A stretch of DNA of 64,000 bases. Origin: Rhizobium sp. BK313 (GTDB taxonomy: Bacteria; Pseudomonadota; Alphaproteobacteria; Rhizobiales; Rhizobiaceae). The DNA is taken from contig NZ_JACHZQ010000005.1 of the NCBI RefSeq assembly GCF_014193655.1, positions 576,485-640,484 of the forward strand. Reading direction: 5' to 3'. The notes beneath the pieces were generated by a model that ran no database searches, was not told the origin of the DNA, and worked only from the letters and a program-made list of their open reading frames with translations. Within the stretch, counting starts at the first letter, position 1. The number at the start of each line of letters is the position of its first letter. Made by a program: the position numbers and the translations under genes. Below, in pieces: positions 1 through 8,636 of this stretch.

Positions 1-366
1 TTCGCGGAAGAGTACCGCAGCCAGCTGCGGCTGTTCGACGAGGAGTACGAGGTAGCGCCGGGGGTGGTCGTCCGTCGCACCGGCGGCCACACTCCCGGGC
101 ACAGCGTGGTTCGCCTGGCATCCGGCGGCGATCGGCTGACCTTTGCCGGTGATGCCGTGTTCGCGGTCGGGTTCGATCACCCCGACTGGTACAATGGTTT
201 TGAACACGACCCCGAAGAGGCGGCCCGTGTTCGGATCGGTCTTTTGACGGAGCTGGCGACAACCGGCGAACAGCTGGTGGCCACTCACCTGCCGTTCCCG
301 TCCGTCGGCCGGGTGGCGCTCGATGGCGACCACTTTCGATGGGTACCGGTTTTCTGGGACTACTGA
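1..366 (+). CDS. MBL-fold metallohydrolase, C-terminal part (5' end outside the window)
   Basis: The reading frame is open from base 1 and stops at 364-366, so this is the last 121 residues of a larger protein. It carries late motifs of the metallo-beta-lactamase fold: GGHTPGHS (metal-binding His with the GH turn), FAGDAVF (bridging Asp) and ATHLPFP (last metal-binding His). The N-terminal HxHxDH loop would lie upstream and is not seen. The family covers hydrolases for many substrates (lactones, thioesters, phosphodiesters), so no substrate is assigned. A transposase remnant follows directly downstream, in keeping with an accessory neighbourhood. Confidence 0.75.
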   Translation, partial: FAEEYRSQLRLFDEEYEVAPGVVVRRTGGHTPGHSVVRLASGGDRLTFAGDAVFAVGFDHPDWYNGFEHDPEEAARVRIGLLTELATTGEQLVATHLPFPSVGRVALDGDHFRWVPVFWDY

Positions 367-388
367 CCGCTTGTTGGTCAGGGCCGAA

Positions 389-727
389 CTAGGGCATGAC
401 CCATAACGGCCCGATCCAGATGCGTGTCGCAGCCAGCTTGATGGCGGCGAGAAAGTTGCGCGGGTCTTTGTCGTATCCGGTTGCGATGCCGCGGAACTGT
501 TGAGTTGGTTGAAGAAACGCTCGATCATATTGCGAGACTTGGCCCAAGCTCGTTTTCTTTGGCCAAGTCTCGCAAGGCATTGCTGTCGTAGGCGCGGTCA
601 GCAAGGAGGATCGCGCCAGCGTGCACGTCCTGCTGCATCGTTTCTGCTATCCTGATATCGTGGGCTTGCCCCGCTGTCAGATCAAGGCTGATTGGCCTGC
701 CGTCGGCGTCGCCTTCATGTTTGCGAG
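389..727 (-). pseudogene. IS5-family transposase remnant, frameshifted and internally deleted
   Basis: Minus-strand translation pieced from two frames gives familiar IS5-type segments. GRPISLDLTAGQAHDI and GAILLADRAYDSNALRDL lie in one frame (about 727-560). MIERFFNQL and then QFRGIATGYDKDPRNFLA and AAIKLAATRIWI follow in other frames (about 525-389). The stretch between the second catalytic Asp region and the C-terminal ERFF motif is shortened, and at least one frameshift sits within the QLKQFRG motif near 500. The N-terminal half is missing. The element cannot encode an active transposase. I could not identify its terminal inverted repeats, so the element boundaries are approximate. Confidence 0.7.
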
Positions 728-794
728 CAGCATTACCCGGCCGCGTGACCGGCGGCTTTCGGATCGAATGACCGTTTGGGAGGTCACGCCGACG

Positions 795-2312
795 TCATTC
801 CGGAAGACCGGCCTTGCGGTAGCCGTCAACGAAATGCTCAAGCGTCGCCGCGTCGCGGAATGGCTCCGTCGTGGCCCAGTGGCGGGTTGTGAAATGCGGG
901 TTGCCGACGAGGAAGAGTTCGACCTCTGCGCGCGCCTCGTCGAGCCGGCCGAGTTGCGCAAGGCTTGCCGCCAGGAAGCGGCGTGAGCTTGTGCGATAGG
1001 TCTCGTCCCTGAGCAGCGTCTCGACAGCGGCTTCGTATTCGCCGGCGGCATATTGCGCCTGGCCGAGCGTCAGATAGTACCAACTTGCCGGAAACGGGTT
1101 CAGCCGGAATGCCTTGCGAATGTGCTCGAGACCTTCCTTGATTCGCCCCGCCAAGACCGCGATGTCTGATAGTGCCGCCCAGGTATCGGCCTCGTTCGGG
1201 TCGAGCTCGATCGCCTTGGCGAATTCCGCGTCCGCCTCGGCGAAGCTGCGCTCATAGGCAAGCAGATAAGCTAGGGTCCAGCGGCAGCCAGCATCGTTGG
1301 GATCGATCACTACGGCCTTGCGCGCCAGTTCCAAGGCAACACCGCGTGCAGGTTCCGTTGGTCCGCCGGAATGTACCCATCCCATCCAGTGGTTTATGGC
1401 CAGCCAGCGATAGGCCTCGGCGTATCCCGGATCGAGCGAAATCGCGCGCGTGAGCATCAGATGCGCTTCCTGCGCCGTCTGCGGCGAGTCATCCATCAGC
1501 TTGCGCGCCCGCACGCAGAGATCGTAAGCCTCGAGATTTTTGGGCCGATTACGCGGCGGCGGTGTGCGCAGCCGGCCAAGCAACGCCTCCACGATCTTAC
1601 CGGTGACCTCGTCCTGAACGGCAAAGATATCTTCCAGACTGCGATCGAAGCGTTCCGCCCATAGATGTTCGCCACTTTCCGTGTCGACCAGCTGGGCGTT
1701 GATGCGCACGCGCCCCGCGGCGCGTCTTGCGCTCCCCTCCAGCAGGTAGCGCACGCCAAGGTCCTCTGCGATCCCGCGCACGTCCATCGCCTTTCCTTTG
1801 AAGGCAAAGACCGAGTTGCGTGCGATGACGAACAGGCCGGAGATCCTGGACAGGTCGGTGATTAGGTCTTCGGTCAACCCGTCCGCGAAGGATTCCTGCT
1901 CGGGATCGTTGCTGACATTCACGAAAGGCAGCACGGCTATCGATGGTTTGCTGGGCAGCGGCAAAGGTTTTCGCGCTCGCGTACCGAGCTGCTCGATGAC
2001 CCCCTTGAAGCGGTAGCCAACGCGCGGAACTGTGGAGATCCACTCACCGCCGTCGGCGGCCGGACCAAGCAGCTTCCGGAGCTGGGCGATCTGGACGGTG
2101 AGGTTGCCTTCCTCGACGGCCGTGCCCGGCCACGCCGCGTCCATCAATTCGGCCTTACCCAGGATTTCGCCCTGCCGTCCGACGAGCGCGGCAAGCAGCC
2201 TTAGTCCGCGGTGGCCAACGGCAACGGGAACATCGTTCCGAAGGAGCGTTCCCGCACCGGAATCAAGCACGAACGGACCAAAGGCAAAGCGCGATCCCTG
2301 CATGGGGCGCAT
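795..2312 (-). CDS. Winged-helix regulator with TolB-like domain and TPR repeats
   Basis: 505 residues. Residues ~8-105 form an OmpR/CadC-type winged helix (FGPFVLDSGAGTLLRN at the start, later VGYRFKG). Residues ~120-250 form a TolB/FlgO-like domain (SIAVLPFVNVSNDPEQE, then FADGLTEDLITDLSRI). The rest is TPR-like helical repeats, with AYRWLAINHW and DPNEADTWAALSDIAVLAGR as examples. No adenylate cyclase catalytic domain and no transmembrane segment is visible. This layout is common in rhizobia and is usually annotated as an adenylate cyclase-like or transcriptional regulatory protein. It probably binds DNA and senses through the C-terminal repeats, but ligand and targets are unknown. It lies downstream of the agmatinase-like gene on the same strand with a 173-bp gap. 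The C terminus looks complete despite the adjacent transposase remnant. Confidence 0.8.
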   Translation of the reverse strand: MRPMQGSRFAFGPFVLDSGAGTLLRNDVPVAVGHRGLRLLAALVGRQGEILGKAELMDAAWPGTAVEEGNLTVQIAQLRKLLGPAADGGEWISTVPRVGYRFKGVIEQLGTRARKPLPLPSKPSIAVLPFVNVSNDPEQESFADGLTEDLITDLSRISGLFVIARNSVFAFKGKAMDVRGIAEDLGVRYLLEGSARRAAGRVRINAQLVDTESGEHLWAERFDRSLEDIFAVQDEVTGKIVEALLGRLRTPPPRNRPKNLEAYDLCVRARKLMDDSPQTAQEAHLMLTRAISLDPGYAEAYRWLAINHWMGWVHSGGPTEPARGVALELARKAVVIDPNDAGCRWTLAYLLAYERSFAEADAEFAKAIELDPNEADTWAALSDIAVLAGRIKEGLEHIRKAFRLNPFPASWYYLTLGQAQYAAGEYEAAVETLLRDETYRTSSRRFLAASLAQLGRLDEARAEVELFLVGNPHFTTRHWATTEPFRDAATLEHFVDGYRKAGLPE

Positions 2313-2485
2313 CTATAGCCCCTTTGGAAATTTTTGAGAACTTTTTGGAAGTGCTTAATTACGAAGCCGTCCGCATCCTGCAGAATTCATCCTCCTTGAC
2401 GTTGAGGGCCCTCAGACCCCCAAGCCATATGGAGGTTGCCATGAACGACGCTCGGCATCGGCACTATGCACGACCGGTTACCGGT

Positions 2486-3397
2486 TCAAACCTGCCTGAC
2501 GATGCGCCCGATCGCATTGACGAGAAGGCGCGCAGCGGTGAGCGCCGTGATGCCGTCGATATCAGCGGACGTTTGGAATTCAATGAGGTCGAAACCGGCA
2601 AGGCGTCCGCGCTGGCTCACCCCCTCAATCAGTCCGATCGCCTGCTGATAGGTCAGCCCGCCAGGTGCGCGGCCGGCGACGCCCGGCATCACACTGGGAT
2701 CGAGGCCGTCGCAGTCGAGGGTCACGACTACGCGTACGCCCGTAGGTATGTGCCTGAGCGCAGCTTCGATGCCCTCGGCGTGGATCTCCCGCGCGGTAAC
2801 GAGGTGCGCGCCCCAGCGCTTGGCGGTCTCGACCTCCAGGGGCCGGGCACTGCCAAGGCCCCGGATACCCGCCTGCACGATGCCGGCGACATGCGGCATC
2901 TCACTCGCCCGGCGCATGGTGCTGGAATAGCCCAAGGGCTCGCCATAACGCTCGTCGCGCCAGTCGATATGGGCATCGATCTGCAGAATCCAGATTGGGC
3001 CATGATCGGCAAAGCCGGCGATGAAGGGGATGGGCACGGAATCATCGCCCCCGATCATCAGCGGTGTGGCGCCGGCGGCGAGAATGCCGCGCGTCTTCTC
3101 TTCGATCAGCTTGCGATTTCCGGCATTGTCAATGACCGACGTCGGAAGGTCGCCGGCATCGACGCAGCAGGGCTCTCGGCCCGCGAAGAGGGGGCCGCCA
3201 AGGTCGAAGTCCCAGCTGTCGAGGAACTGCGTATCGCCCCGGCTGGCATCGCGGATGGCGGCCGCCGCAACGGCGAAACCCGAAGGATCGGCCCCGGGAT
3301 AGGTGCTGCCATGCGGCGCGCCGAACATCACGATACGCGGTTGCACCCCGTGGGGCAGATGTACTGGAAAATCGAGAAAGCCGCGATGCAGGGACAT
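2486..3397 (-). CDS. Agmatinase-like ureohydrolase
   Basis: 303 residues from ATG 3397, preceded by a purine-rich AAGGACC. A longer open frame to 3619 exists but would overlap the divergent transporter and adds unrelated sequence. The arginase/agmatinase fold is recognised by the metal-binding motifs IDAHIDW (Asp-x-His-x-Asp) and LDCDGLDPSVMPG. The family's usual GGDHS is GGDDS here, so one metal-binding His is replaced by Asp. The family hydrolyses guanidino compounds to urea plus an amine using two Mn ions, and agmatine to putrescine is only the default guess. The MFS gene diverging from 3574 could transport the substrate or product. The family is firm and the substrate is uncertain. Confidence 0.8.
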   Translation of the reverse strand: MSLHRGFLDFPVHLPHGVQPRIVMFGAPHGSTYPGADPSGFAVAAAAIRDASRGDTQFLDSWDFDLGGPLFAGREPCCVDAGDLPTSVIDNAGNRKLIEEKTRGILAAGATPLMIGGDDSVPIPFIAGFADHGPIWILQIDAHIDWRDERYGEPLGYSSTMRRASEMPHVAGIVQAGIRGLGSARPLEVETAKRWGAHLVTAREIHAEGIEAALRHIPTGVRVVVTLDCDGLDPSVMPGVAGRAPGGLTYQQAIGLIEGVSQRGRLAGFDLIEFQTSADIDGITALTAARLLVNAIGRIVRQV

Positions 3398-3573
3398 GTC
3401 GGAGGTCCTTGTTGCAGAGTTCGGAAGGTGGTCGAGAAGGCGAAAGGATATCTCTCTCGTTACCCCTTTGAGGCGAATGCTGCAATGACAGCAGATCGCC
3501 GATCTCCGAGCACCGCAGTGGTTCGCCGGCGCTTGCACTTGCCGGGATTCACCAGGCCCGTCTGGAGGTCTGC
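3398..3573. promoter_or_regulatory. Divergent promoter region, ureohydrolase / MFS transporter
   Basis: A 176-bp spacer between two outward-facing starts must hold both promoters. I see no convincing -35/-10 pair or operator palindrome in it. Confidence 0.35.
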
Positions 3574-4740
3574 ATGACCGCCGAAAGCACGACATCACCG
3601 CAAGGAGACCGGATTCCATGGGCCGCGATGGCGGGTATCATCGCGACCGTCACGGTGTTCGCCGTGGCACAGGGGCTGACCTATCCGCTGCTCAGCTTCA
3701 TCCTGGAGCGTCGGGGGACGACGCCCGCCCTGATCGGCTTGTCGGCGGCGATGACGCCGCTGGGTTTCATTGTATCCGCGCCGTTCATTCCGGCGCTGGC
3801 ACGGAGCGTGGGCGCGGGGCGGCTTGCGATCCTGTGTTCGATCCTGGCCGCGTTCACCCTGATCGCGATTGCCTGGGCGCAGGAAGTCTGGGCCTGGATG
3901 CCGCTGCGCTTCATGCTCGGTTTCTTTGCCAATCCGCTATACGTGATCAGCGAAACCTGGCTGATCTCGATCACGCCCGCGCCACGCCGGGGCCGCATCA
4001 TGGGCCTCTATTCATCGATCGTTTCGGGTGGCTTCGCCATCGGCCCGCTGTCGCTCGGCCTGGTCGGCACGCAGGGTTGGCCGCCCTTCATAGTCGGCAT
4101 CGTGGCCTTACTTCTTTGCGGCCTGATCGTGCTTGCGGTCGTGCCGCGCCTGCCTGACATGCCGCATGAAGGCGAGGCAACATCGGTCGGCGGCTTCTTC
4201 GCACTGGCGCCGCTCCTATTGTTCGCGGTTTTCGCTGCTGCCGCCTTCGAGCAGATCCTGCTTTCCTTGTTCGCGGTCTACGGCACCGCGCTCGGCAGCG
4301 CCGAGGAGCACATCGCCTCGCTCATCACCTGTTTCATCGCAGGCAATGCCGTGCTGCAGATTCTGCTCGGGCGCGTGGCCGAACAGTTTGGCTCGACGCG
4401 GACCATGCTATTTTGTGCTCTGGCTTCGCTGGCCGGCTGCTTGCTGCTGCCGTCGATCTTCAACTCGTGGCTCATCTGGCCGCTGGTTTTCGTCTGGGGC
4501 GGCGTCTCATTCGGGCTCTACACCATGTCGCTGATCCAACTCGGCGAGCGTTTCACCGGTCAATCCTTGATCGCCGGCAACGCGGCCTTCGCGTTCGTAT
4601 GGGGCATCGGCGGCATCGTGGGCTCGCCCGCGACAGGACTGGCGATGCAACTGATCGGACATCAGGGGCTGCCATCGTGCCTTGGCCTGCTATGCCTCGT
4701 ACTGGTGGTGTTTCTGATGGCGGAGAGACGGCGGGTCTGA
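3574..4740 (+). CDS. MFS transporter, YcaD-like
   Basis: 388 residues with about 12 hydrophobic segments. It has the arrangement of the small YcaD/CynX-like major facilitator group, including RFMLGFFANPLYVISETWL in the first half and a second half beginning near FFALAPLLLFAVFAAAAF. The inner-membrane location is clear from the sequence. The substrate is not. It diverges from the agmatinase-like gene, so a polyamine or guanidino compound is a reasonable guess from context only. ATG 3574 is the first start and gives a short polar N terminus before the first membrane segment at residue ~17. Confidence 0.8.
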   Translation: MTAESTTSPQGDRIPWAAMAGIIATVTVFAVAQGLTYPLLSFILERRGTTPALIGLSAAMTPLGFIVSAPFIPALARSVGAGRLAILCSILAAFTLIAIAWAQEVWAWMPLRFMLGFFANPLYVISETWLISITPAPRRGRIMGLYSSIVSGGFAIGPLSLGLVGTQGWPPFIVGIVALLLCGLIVLAVVPRLPDMPHEGEATSVGGFFALAPLLLFAVFAAAAFEQILLSLFAVYGTALGSAEEHIASLITCFIAGNAVLQILLGRVAEQFGSTRTMLFCALASLAGCLLLPSIFNSWLIWPLVFVWGGVSFGLYTMSLIQLGERFTGQSLIAGNAAFAFVWGIGGIVGSPATGLAMQLIGHQGLPSCLGLLCLVLVVFLMAERRRV

Positions 4741-5213
4741 TCGAGGCACTTGTCTCGTACCGTGTCGATGACATGCTGGGTTCCACCCACAGGGGAGCCA
4801 GCATGACCGCCGAAGATCTCTCAATTCGAAAGGCGTGCGGCTGCGCCTGCTTCCCACCAAGATCCACCTGAAAACCGACTTCGCTTGTTCGGCATTGCGC
4901 GGTATACGTTGCAGTGCAGCAAACAAGGCCCGTCAACCGCGGTCCAGGGGCTGAACATTCATGCCATTGCGATGCAGACACGCTCTGCTTTTACAAATGT
5001 TTTCAAGGTCTCGCGGATCAGTTGTTAAATCGTGTCCGGTGTCTGATCGCGGAAGATACGGGGCGACCGATCGTTCCACCGCCGCGCGATTTGTTTGCTA
5101 TTGCTTAGGGCAAGATCGCTACAAACCGTCAGCGGACGGCTGGGCAGCCAATTTACAGTCACAATCCTGTTCCGATCATTGGTTAGACGAACAACTGCAA
5201 AAGAGGGCCACAT
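4741..5213. other. Intergenic, no gene recognised
   Basis: 473 bp between the MFS gene and the DUF1003 gene. Short open frames exist on both strands, but none has a convincing ribosome site together with a recognisable product. I see no RNA gene or repeat. Confidence 0.5.
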
Positions 5214-6131
5214 ATGACTGAGACGAAGACCTTTGATGAGGCGGAAGGAATAGTCGACTTTGACGCGGGCGAAGGCGAAGCAGCGACCGTGGAGATCGAC
5301 GACTACACAAAAAGCCTTGCTCAGGCGAAGGCCAAGTCCGTCAAGCTCGTCGACGCCATCACTGGCGCAGTGCTCAAGAAGAAAGACGCGGTGCATTTCG
5401 ACGACCTGCGCCCATCGCTTGCGGAATTCGTGCGGCAGAAACATCCGGGCATTCGCTCCGACGACTACATAAGCCGCAAGGCGATGGACGACTATCGCGC
5501 CCAATATATCGCCGAATTGCTGGTGGACGAGCGCGGCGAACTTTCAAATCTGGAGGATGAGGTCGTCGAAAGCCTGAAGACGCACGACACCTTGGCCGAA
5601 AACATCGAAGAGGACTACGAGGATCATCGTTCCATCGGCGACCGCATGGCCGATATCGTCGCGTCCTTCGGCGGCAGCTGGACCTTCATCATCTCGTTCT
5701 GCTTGTTCCTGACGGTATGGATGGGCATCAATCTCGCCATGGGCGAAAGCAAAGCCTTCGATGTCTATCCGTTCATCCTGTTGAACTTGATCCTATCGAC
5801 AATCGCCGCCCTGCAGGCGCCTATCATCATGATGAGCCAGCGCCGGCAGGAAGCGAAGGACCGGCTGCGCGCGCTCAACGACTATAAAGTCAACCTGAAA
5901 GCCGAACTTGAAATCCGTCATCTGCACGAAAAAGTCGACCATCTTCTCAACCGGCAATGGGAGCGGTTGACGGAGATCCAGCAGATCCAGATCGAGATGA
6001 TGCTGGAGCAGGCCAAGGCGGCCACGCGCGCCCTGAAGGTCAGCAAGGCATCGAAAGTGAAGACCAATGCCTTGAAGAGCCTCTTCGGAGGCAAGACCAA
6101 GGCGGCGGAGCCGGACGATCCGACGGAATAG
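5214..6131 (+). CDS. DUF1003 membrane protein
   Basis: 305 residues. The N-terminal ~150 residues are acidic and soluble. Two hydrophobic helices follow at about 154-174 (FGGSWTFIISFCLFLTVWMG) and 184-204 (VYPFILLNLILSTIAALQAP), separated by a short loop. The RRQEAKDRLRALNDYKVNLKAE segment matches the DUF1003 signature. A charged coiled-coil-like tail to residue ~270 ends in a Lys-rich stretch. The function of DUF1003 is not established. The protein is likely anchored in the inner membrane with both ends in the cytoplasm. ATG 5214 follows AGAGGG at a suitable distance. No operon partner is seen. Confidence 0.8.
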   Translation: MTETKTFDEAEGIVDFDAGEGEAATVEIDDYTKSLAQAKAKSVKLVDAITGAVLKKKDAVHFDDLRPSLAEFVRQKHPGIRSDDYISRKAMDDYRAQYIAELLVDERGELSNLEDEVVESLKTHDTLAENIEEDYEDHRSIGDRMADIVASFGGSWTFIISFCLFLTVWMGINLAMGESKAFDVYPFILLNLILSTIAALQAPIIMMSQRRQEAKDRLRALNDYKVNLKAELEIRHLHEKVDHLLNRQWERLTEIQQIQIEMMLEQAKAATRALKVSKASKVKTNALKSLFGGKTKAAEPDDPTE

Positions 6132-6290
6132 GCTTAGCTGCCCACATTCGCCATCGGCTCGGTGTGCGGCGGCGGCCAAGCCTGCCTATCGGCATATCTA
6201 TGAACATCGTGGGGCCACCGTCGCCGCCACGATCCGCGGATTGCACCCAAAACACGCCCTGTTTCCGCTAATCCGGCAGTGCAAGCAACG
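6132..6290. other. Intergenic, no gene recognised
   Basis: A short spacer with no convincing open frame or structure. Together with the weakly supported gene on its right, the interval from 6132 to 6834 is gene-poor. Confidence 0.4.
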
Positions 6291-6566
6291 TCATTGACGA
6301 ATGGCCGGTCGCGCTCCTGCGGATGTCGGTTCGACGGACGGTGAGCCGGAAGCCCGCCGGCAGCACGATCGGACGCCGCTAGGATCATATCTTTTATGAT
6401 AGCTGTTATAGCCGCACGAAGCAGCGTCCCCGGTGCCGCGTAGCAACAAGGCACTTTGTGCGATCTCGGCAGCGGGTATTATCGACGACACACGTATAAC
6501 GTTATCCGCCGCGCTTGCGGCCACGGCACCCCAAAGTAAGACGAGAAAACACACGATCGTTCTCAT
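6291..6566 (-). CDS. Possible small secreted protein
   Basis: 91 residues. ATG 6566 follows a strong GGAGGGAG ribosome site. The N terminus MRTIVCFLVLLWGAVAASAADN is a textbook Sec signal peptide with an Ala-x-Ala cleavage site. The mature part is about 70 residues with three Cys and no recognised family. The C-terminal third is Arg/Ser-rich and could be read past a frameshift. The start signals are convincing, but the integrity of the rest is not. It lies opposite in strand to its neighbours. Confidence 0.45.
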   Translation of the reverse strand: MRTIVCFLVLLWGAVAASAADNVIRVSSIIPAAEIAQSALLLRGTGDAASCGYNSYHKRYDPSGVRSCCRRASGSPSVEPTSAGARPAIRQ

Positions 6567-6834
6567 GTCTCCCTCCATTATGTTAGAGAAACGACAATGA
6601 ACCGTGAGTTGTTTATCGTCAATCAGATACTCTTAAAGTAGCTAGAATGGGTGAGGCCGGCGCATAGCGAAGAGCTGCAGAACTGGCTTTTAATGATGCT
6701 GGTAGGGGAGGGCTACGGACTATCCCGGCGCAACCAGCGTACGCGCCGATCACGATGTCGTCGTCAGCATAATCAATCTCGACCTCTGCCGGAACCAGAA
6801 GCAACGTTTCGCGTTGAGGAGTGAGGTGAAAAAG

Positions 6835-7335
6835 ATGAACAAGCTCGCCATTATAGCTCTGTCGTGCGTAACCGCGCTTACCGGCGTTGTCACTCCGGCT
6901 GAGGCTTTTCCAACTGTTAGTCCGCTAAAGATCGAAACATCGGACGTTCAGAACATTCAGTATAGAGGCGACCGTGGCAACATGAGGGGCGAGTGGAACC
7001 GCCCCTACTGGCACCGCCGCAATTACGGCGGCGGCCATGGCGGATACTATGGCGGTGGTAGATATTACGGCCACGGTGGATATTACGGCCGTGGCGGATA
7101 CTACGGCCGAGGATACTACGGCCGCGGATACTACAACGACAATGCCGGCGCTATCATCGGTGGCCTGGCGGCTGGAGCCATCATCGGGGGGATCATCGCC
7201 TCGCAACCACGCGTCTACAGTGGCGGCGGTGGACATACAAGCTGGTGCTATTCGCGCTATAGATCCTATCGGGCCTACGACAACACGTTCCAGCCCTACA
7301 ACGGGCCTCGTCGGCAATGCTATTCGCCCTATTAG
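6835..7335 (+). CDS. BA14K-family secreted protein, Gly/Tyr-rich
   Basis: 166 residues from ATG 6835, preceded by GAGGAG and GAGGTG. An in-frame TTG at 6814 is less likely. Residues 1-24 form a signal peptide ending near TPAEA|F. Residues ~60-105 are a low-complexity Gly/Tyr/Arg stretch with about seven GYYGRG-like units. A hydrophobic glycine-zipper-like helix follows (AGAIIGGLAAGAIIGGIIAS). The C terminus holds the BA14K motif, with CYSRYRSYRAYDNTF and QCYSPY. The family was named from a Brucella antigen with lectin-like activity and is exported, often as an envelope component. A role in surface or envelope structure is inferred. Confidence 0.8.
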   Translation: MNKLAIIALSCVTALTGVVTPAEAFPTVSPLKIETSDVQNIQYRGDRGNMRGEWNRPYWHRRNYGGGHGGYYGGGRYYGHGGYYGRGGYYGRGYYGRGYYNDNAGAIIGGLAAGAIIGGIIASQPRVYSGGGGHTSWCYSRYRSYRAYDNTFQPYNGPRRQCYSPY

Positions 7336-7468
7336 TGAGTATTTGAATGAGGCCGCTGTTGGCTCAGGTGGGGTGGCCCAATACGTGGATTCTCGAGTCT
7401 AACCAATTGACATTCGCTGCCGTTGTGAGACCGTTCGAGACGGTTTCTTAAACACCGTTTTGAGAAAA

Positions 7469-7864
7469 ATGACAAAACGATCACAAGCGGTTATCACGAC
7501 TGCCGAAGAGCGTCCGCGCGACGAATGGAACGATCCGATCCACGGTCGCGTGTCATGGCACACGCTTTTCAGCAGCGACATCACCCCGACCGACAGCATG
7601 AGTGCAGGTGTTGCGGAACTCGTGTCCGGCGGCGAGCTTCGACCCCATCGGCACGAGCAGCCAGAGATCTATTTCATCCTGGAGGGAACCGGCATCGTGC
7701 AGATCGACGGGCACGAAACGGTTGTCAAAGCCGGTACCGCCGTTTTCATTCCCGGTAACGCAGAGCACGGTATCCGCAACGACTCCGACGCCAACTTGAA
7801 GCTATTCTATGCCTTCCCCACCGGCTCTTTTGCAGATGTGGTCTACCGCTTCCCTGACAACTGA
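7469..7864 (+). CDS. Cupin-domain protein
   Basis: 131 residues from ATG 7469. An in-frame TTG at 7460 is the alternative, and neither start has a strong ribosome site. It is a single small beta-barrel cupin. Motif 1 contains the metal ligands His-x-His and Glu (RPHRHEQPEIYFILEG). Motif 2 contains the last His (IPGNAEHGIRND). The metal site is complete, so it may be an enzyme such as a dioxygenase, isomerase or lyase, or a metal-dependent sensor, but no substrate can be named. It stands alone between two gene-free stretches. Confidence 0.75.
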   Translation: MTKRSQAVITTAEERPRDEWNDPIHGRVSWHTLFSSDITPTDSMSAGVAELVSGGELRPHRHEQPEIYFILEGTGIVQIDGHETVVKAGTAVFIPGNAEHGIRNDSDANLKLFYAFPTGSFADVVYRFPDN

Positions 7865-8636
7865 CGATGCCGTTGGCACACTGATCCCGTCATTGCGGGA
7901 GGCCGCAAATGGGTAAGTATCCATCCAGGCGTTGTCGCAACTATGCTCCAACACCAGCGTATATTGCTCGGTAGATATCCCCTACCTTCACTATAGGTAC
8001 CATCGATCCCCAGAGCGCCCTTGCCACGATATCGGCCTGCCAGGAGGTGATCTTTCCAACCACCCATTTAAGACGGCCCAAACGCCGCTCGACTATCGTC
8101 TGGCGTGCGTGAAGGATGATTGCTGCGCGTGGCGTCCACTTGCATCTACAAGAAAAAAGAATGAAGGGAGCCATCAGATCACCGACGCTTGGCAACGGCC
8201 TAGGCTGCGGAGTCAAGAAACTCAGAGCTTCGCACCCACGACGAACATCAGCCTCAACTAATCAAAATGAAATTGCAACCGGCGCGGACTAGGCAGGCTA
8301 CACATGCCAGCGCTCTCTGATCGTTGCCATGTGATTCCCAACAGGTATCGAAGATCATGCATAGGATACCTGGAGGGAGCAAAGGATTATTCCACGTCTG
8401 ATCGAAGGCCATCACAATCTTTCGAAGAACAGCATCGCCTCCCTAGCGAAATATAGAAAAAAATGCTAATACTATGCTGCCTGCACTGCCTCATTCATAC
8501 TTTCATCCGGCGGAAAATATGTCCGGCATGAAAAATAATACCCTCCATTCGAGGCAGCAGGATTTAGTTAAGTGCCAGATTCGAGAGAAATTTCCATTCA
8601 AGCTGTTTCTAATCCGAAGCTGCGGAGGAAAGTTCA
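7865..8636. other. Intergenic, no gene recognised
   Basis: 772 bp. On the minus strand around 8085-8040 the translation RQTIVERRLGRLKWVV faintly resembles the C-terminal region of an IS5-type transposase, but the surrounding frame does not continue the match. The part nearest the next gene (8440-8636) is relatively AT-rich and probably holds the promoter of the DUF937 gene. Confidence 0.4.

Noticed and set aside
2324..3577. 417-codon plus-strand frame opposite the ureohydrolase gene
   Set aside because: No recognisable domain and a composition typical of an antisense shadow of a GC-rich gene; the minus-strand frame has clear enzyme motifs.
6619..6804. 61-codon minus-strand frame with VEIDYADDDIVIGAYAG
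   Set aside because: A faint likeness to small rhizobial secreted proteins (DUF1236-like), but no signal peptide and no ribosome site, and it ends without pattern.
7941..8216. Minus-strand frame with RQTIVERRLGRLKWVV, considered as a transposase remnant
   Set aside because: The similarity to IS5-type ERFF/RLK motifs covers only about 15 residues and does not continue in any frame.
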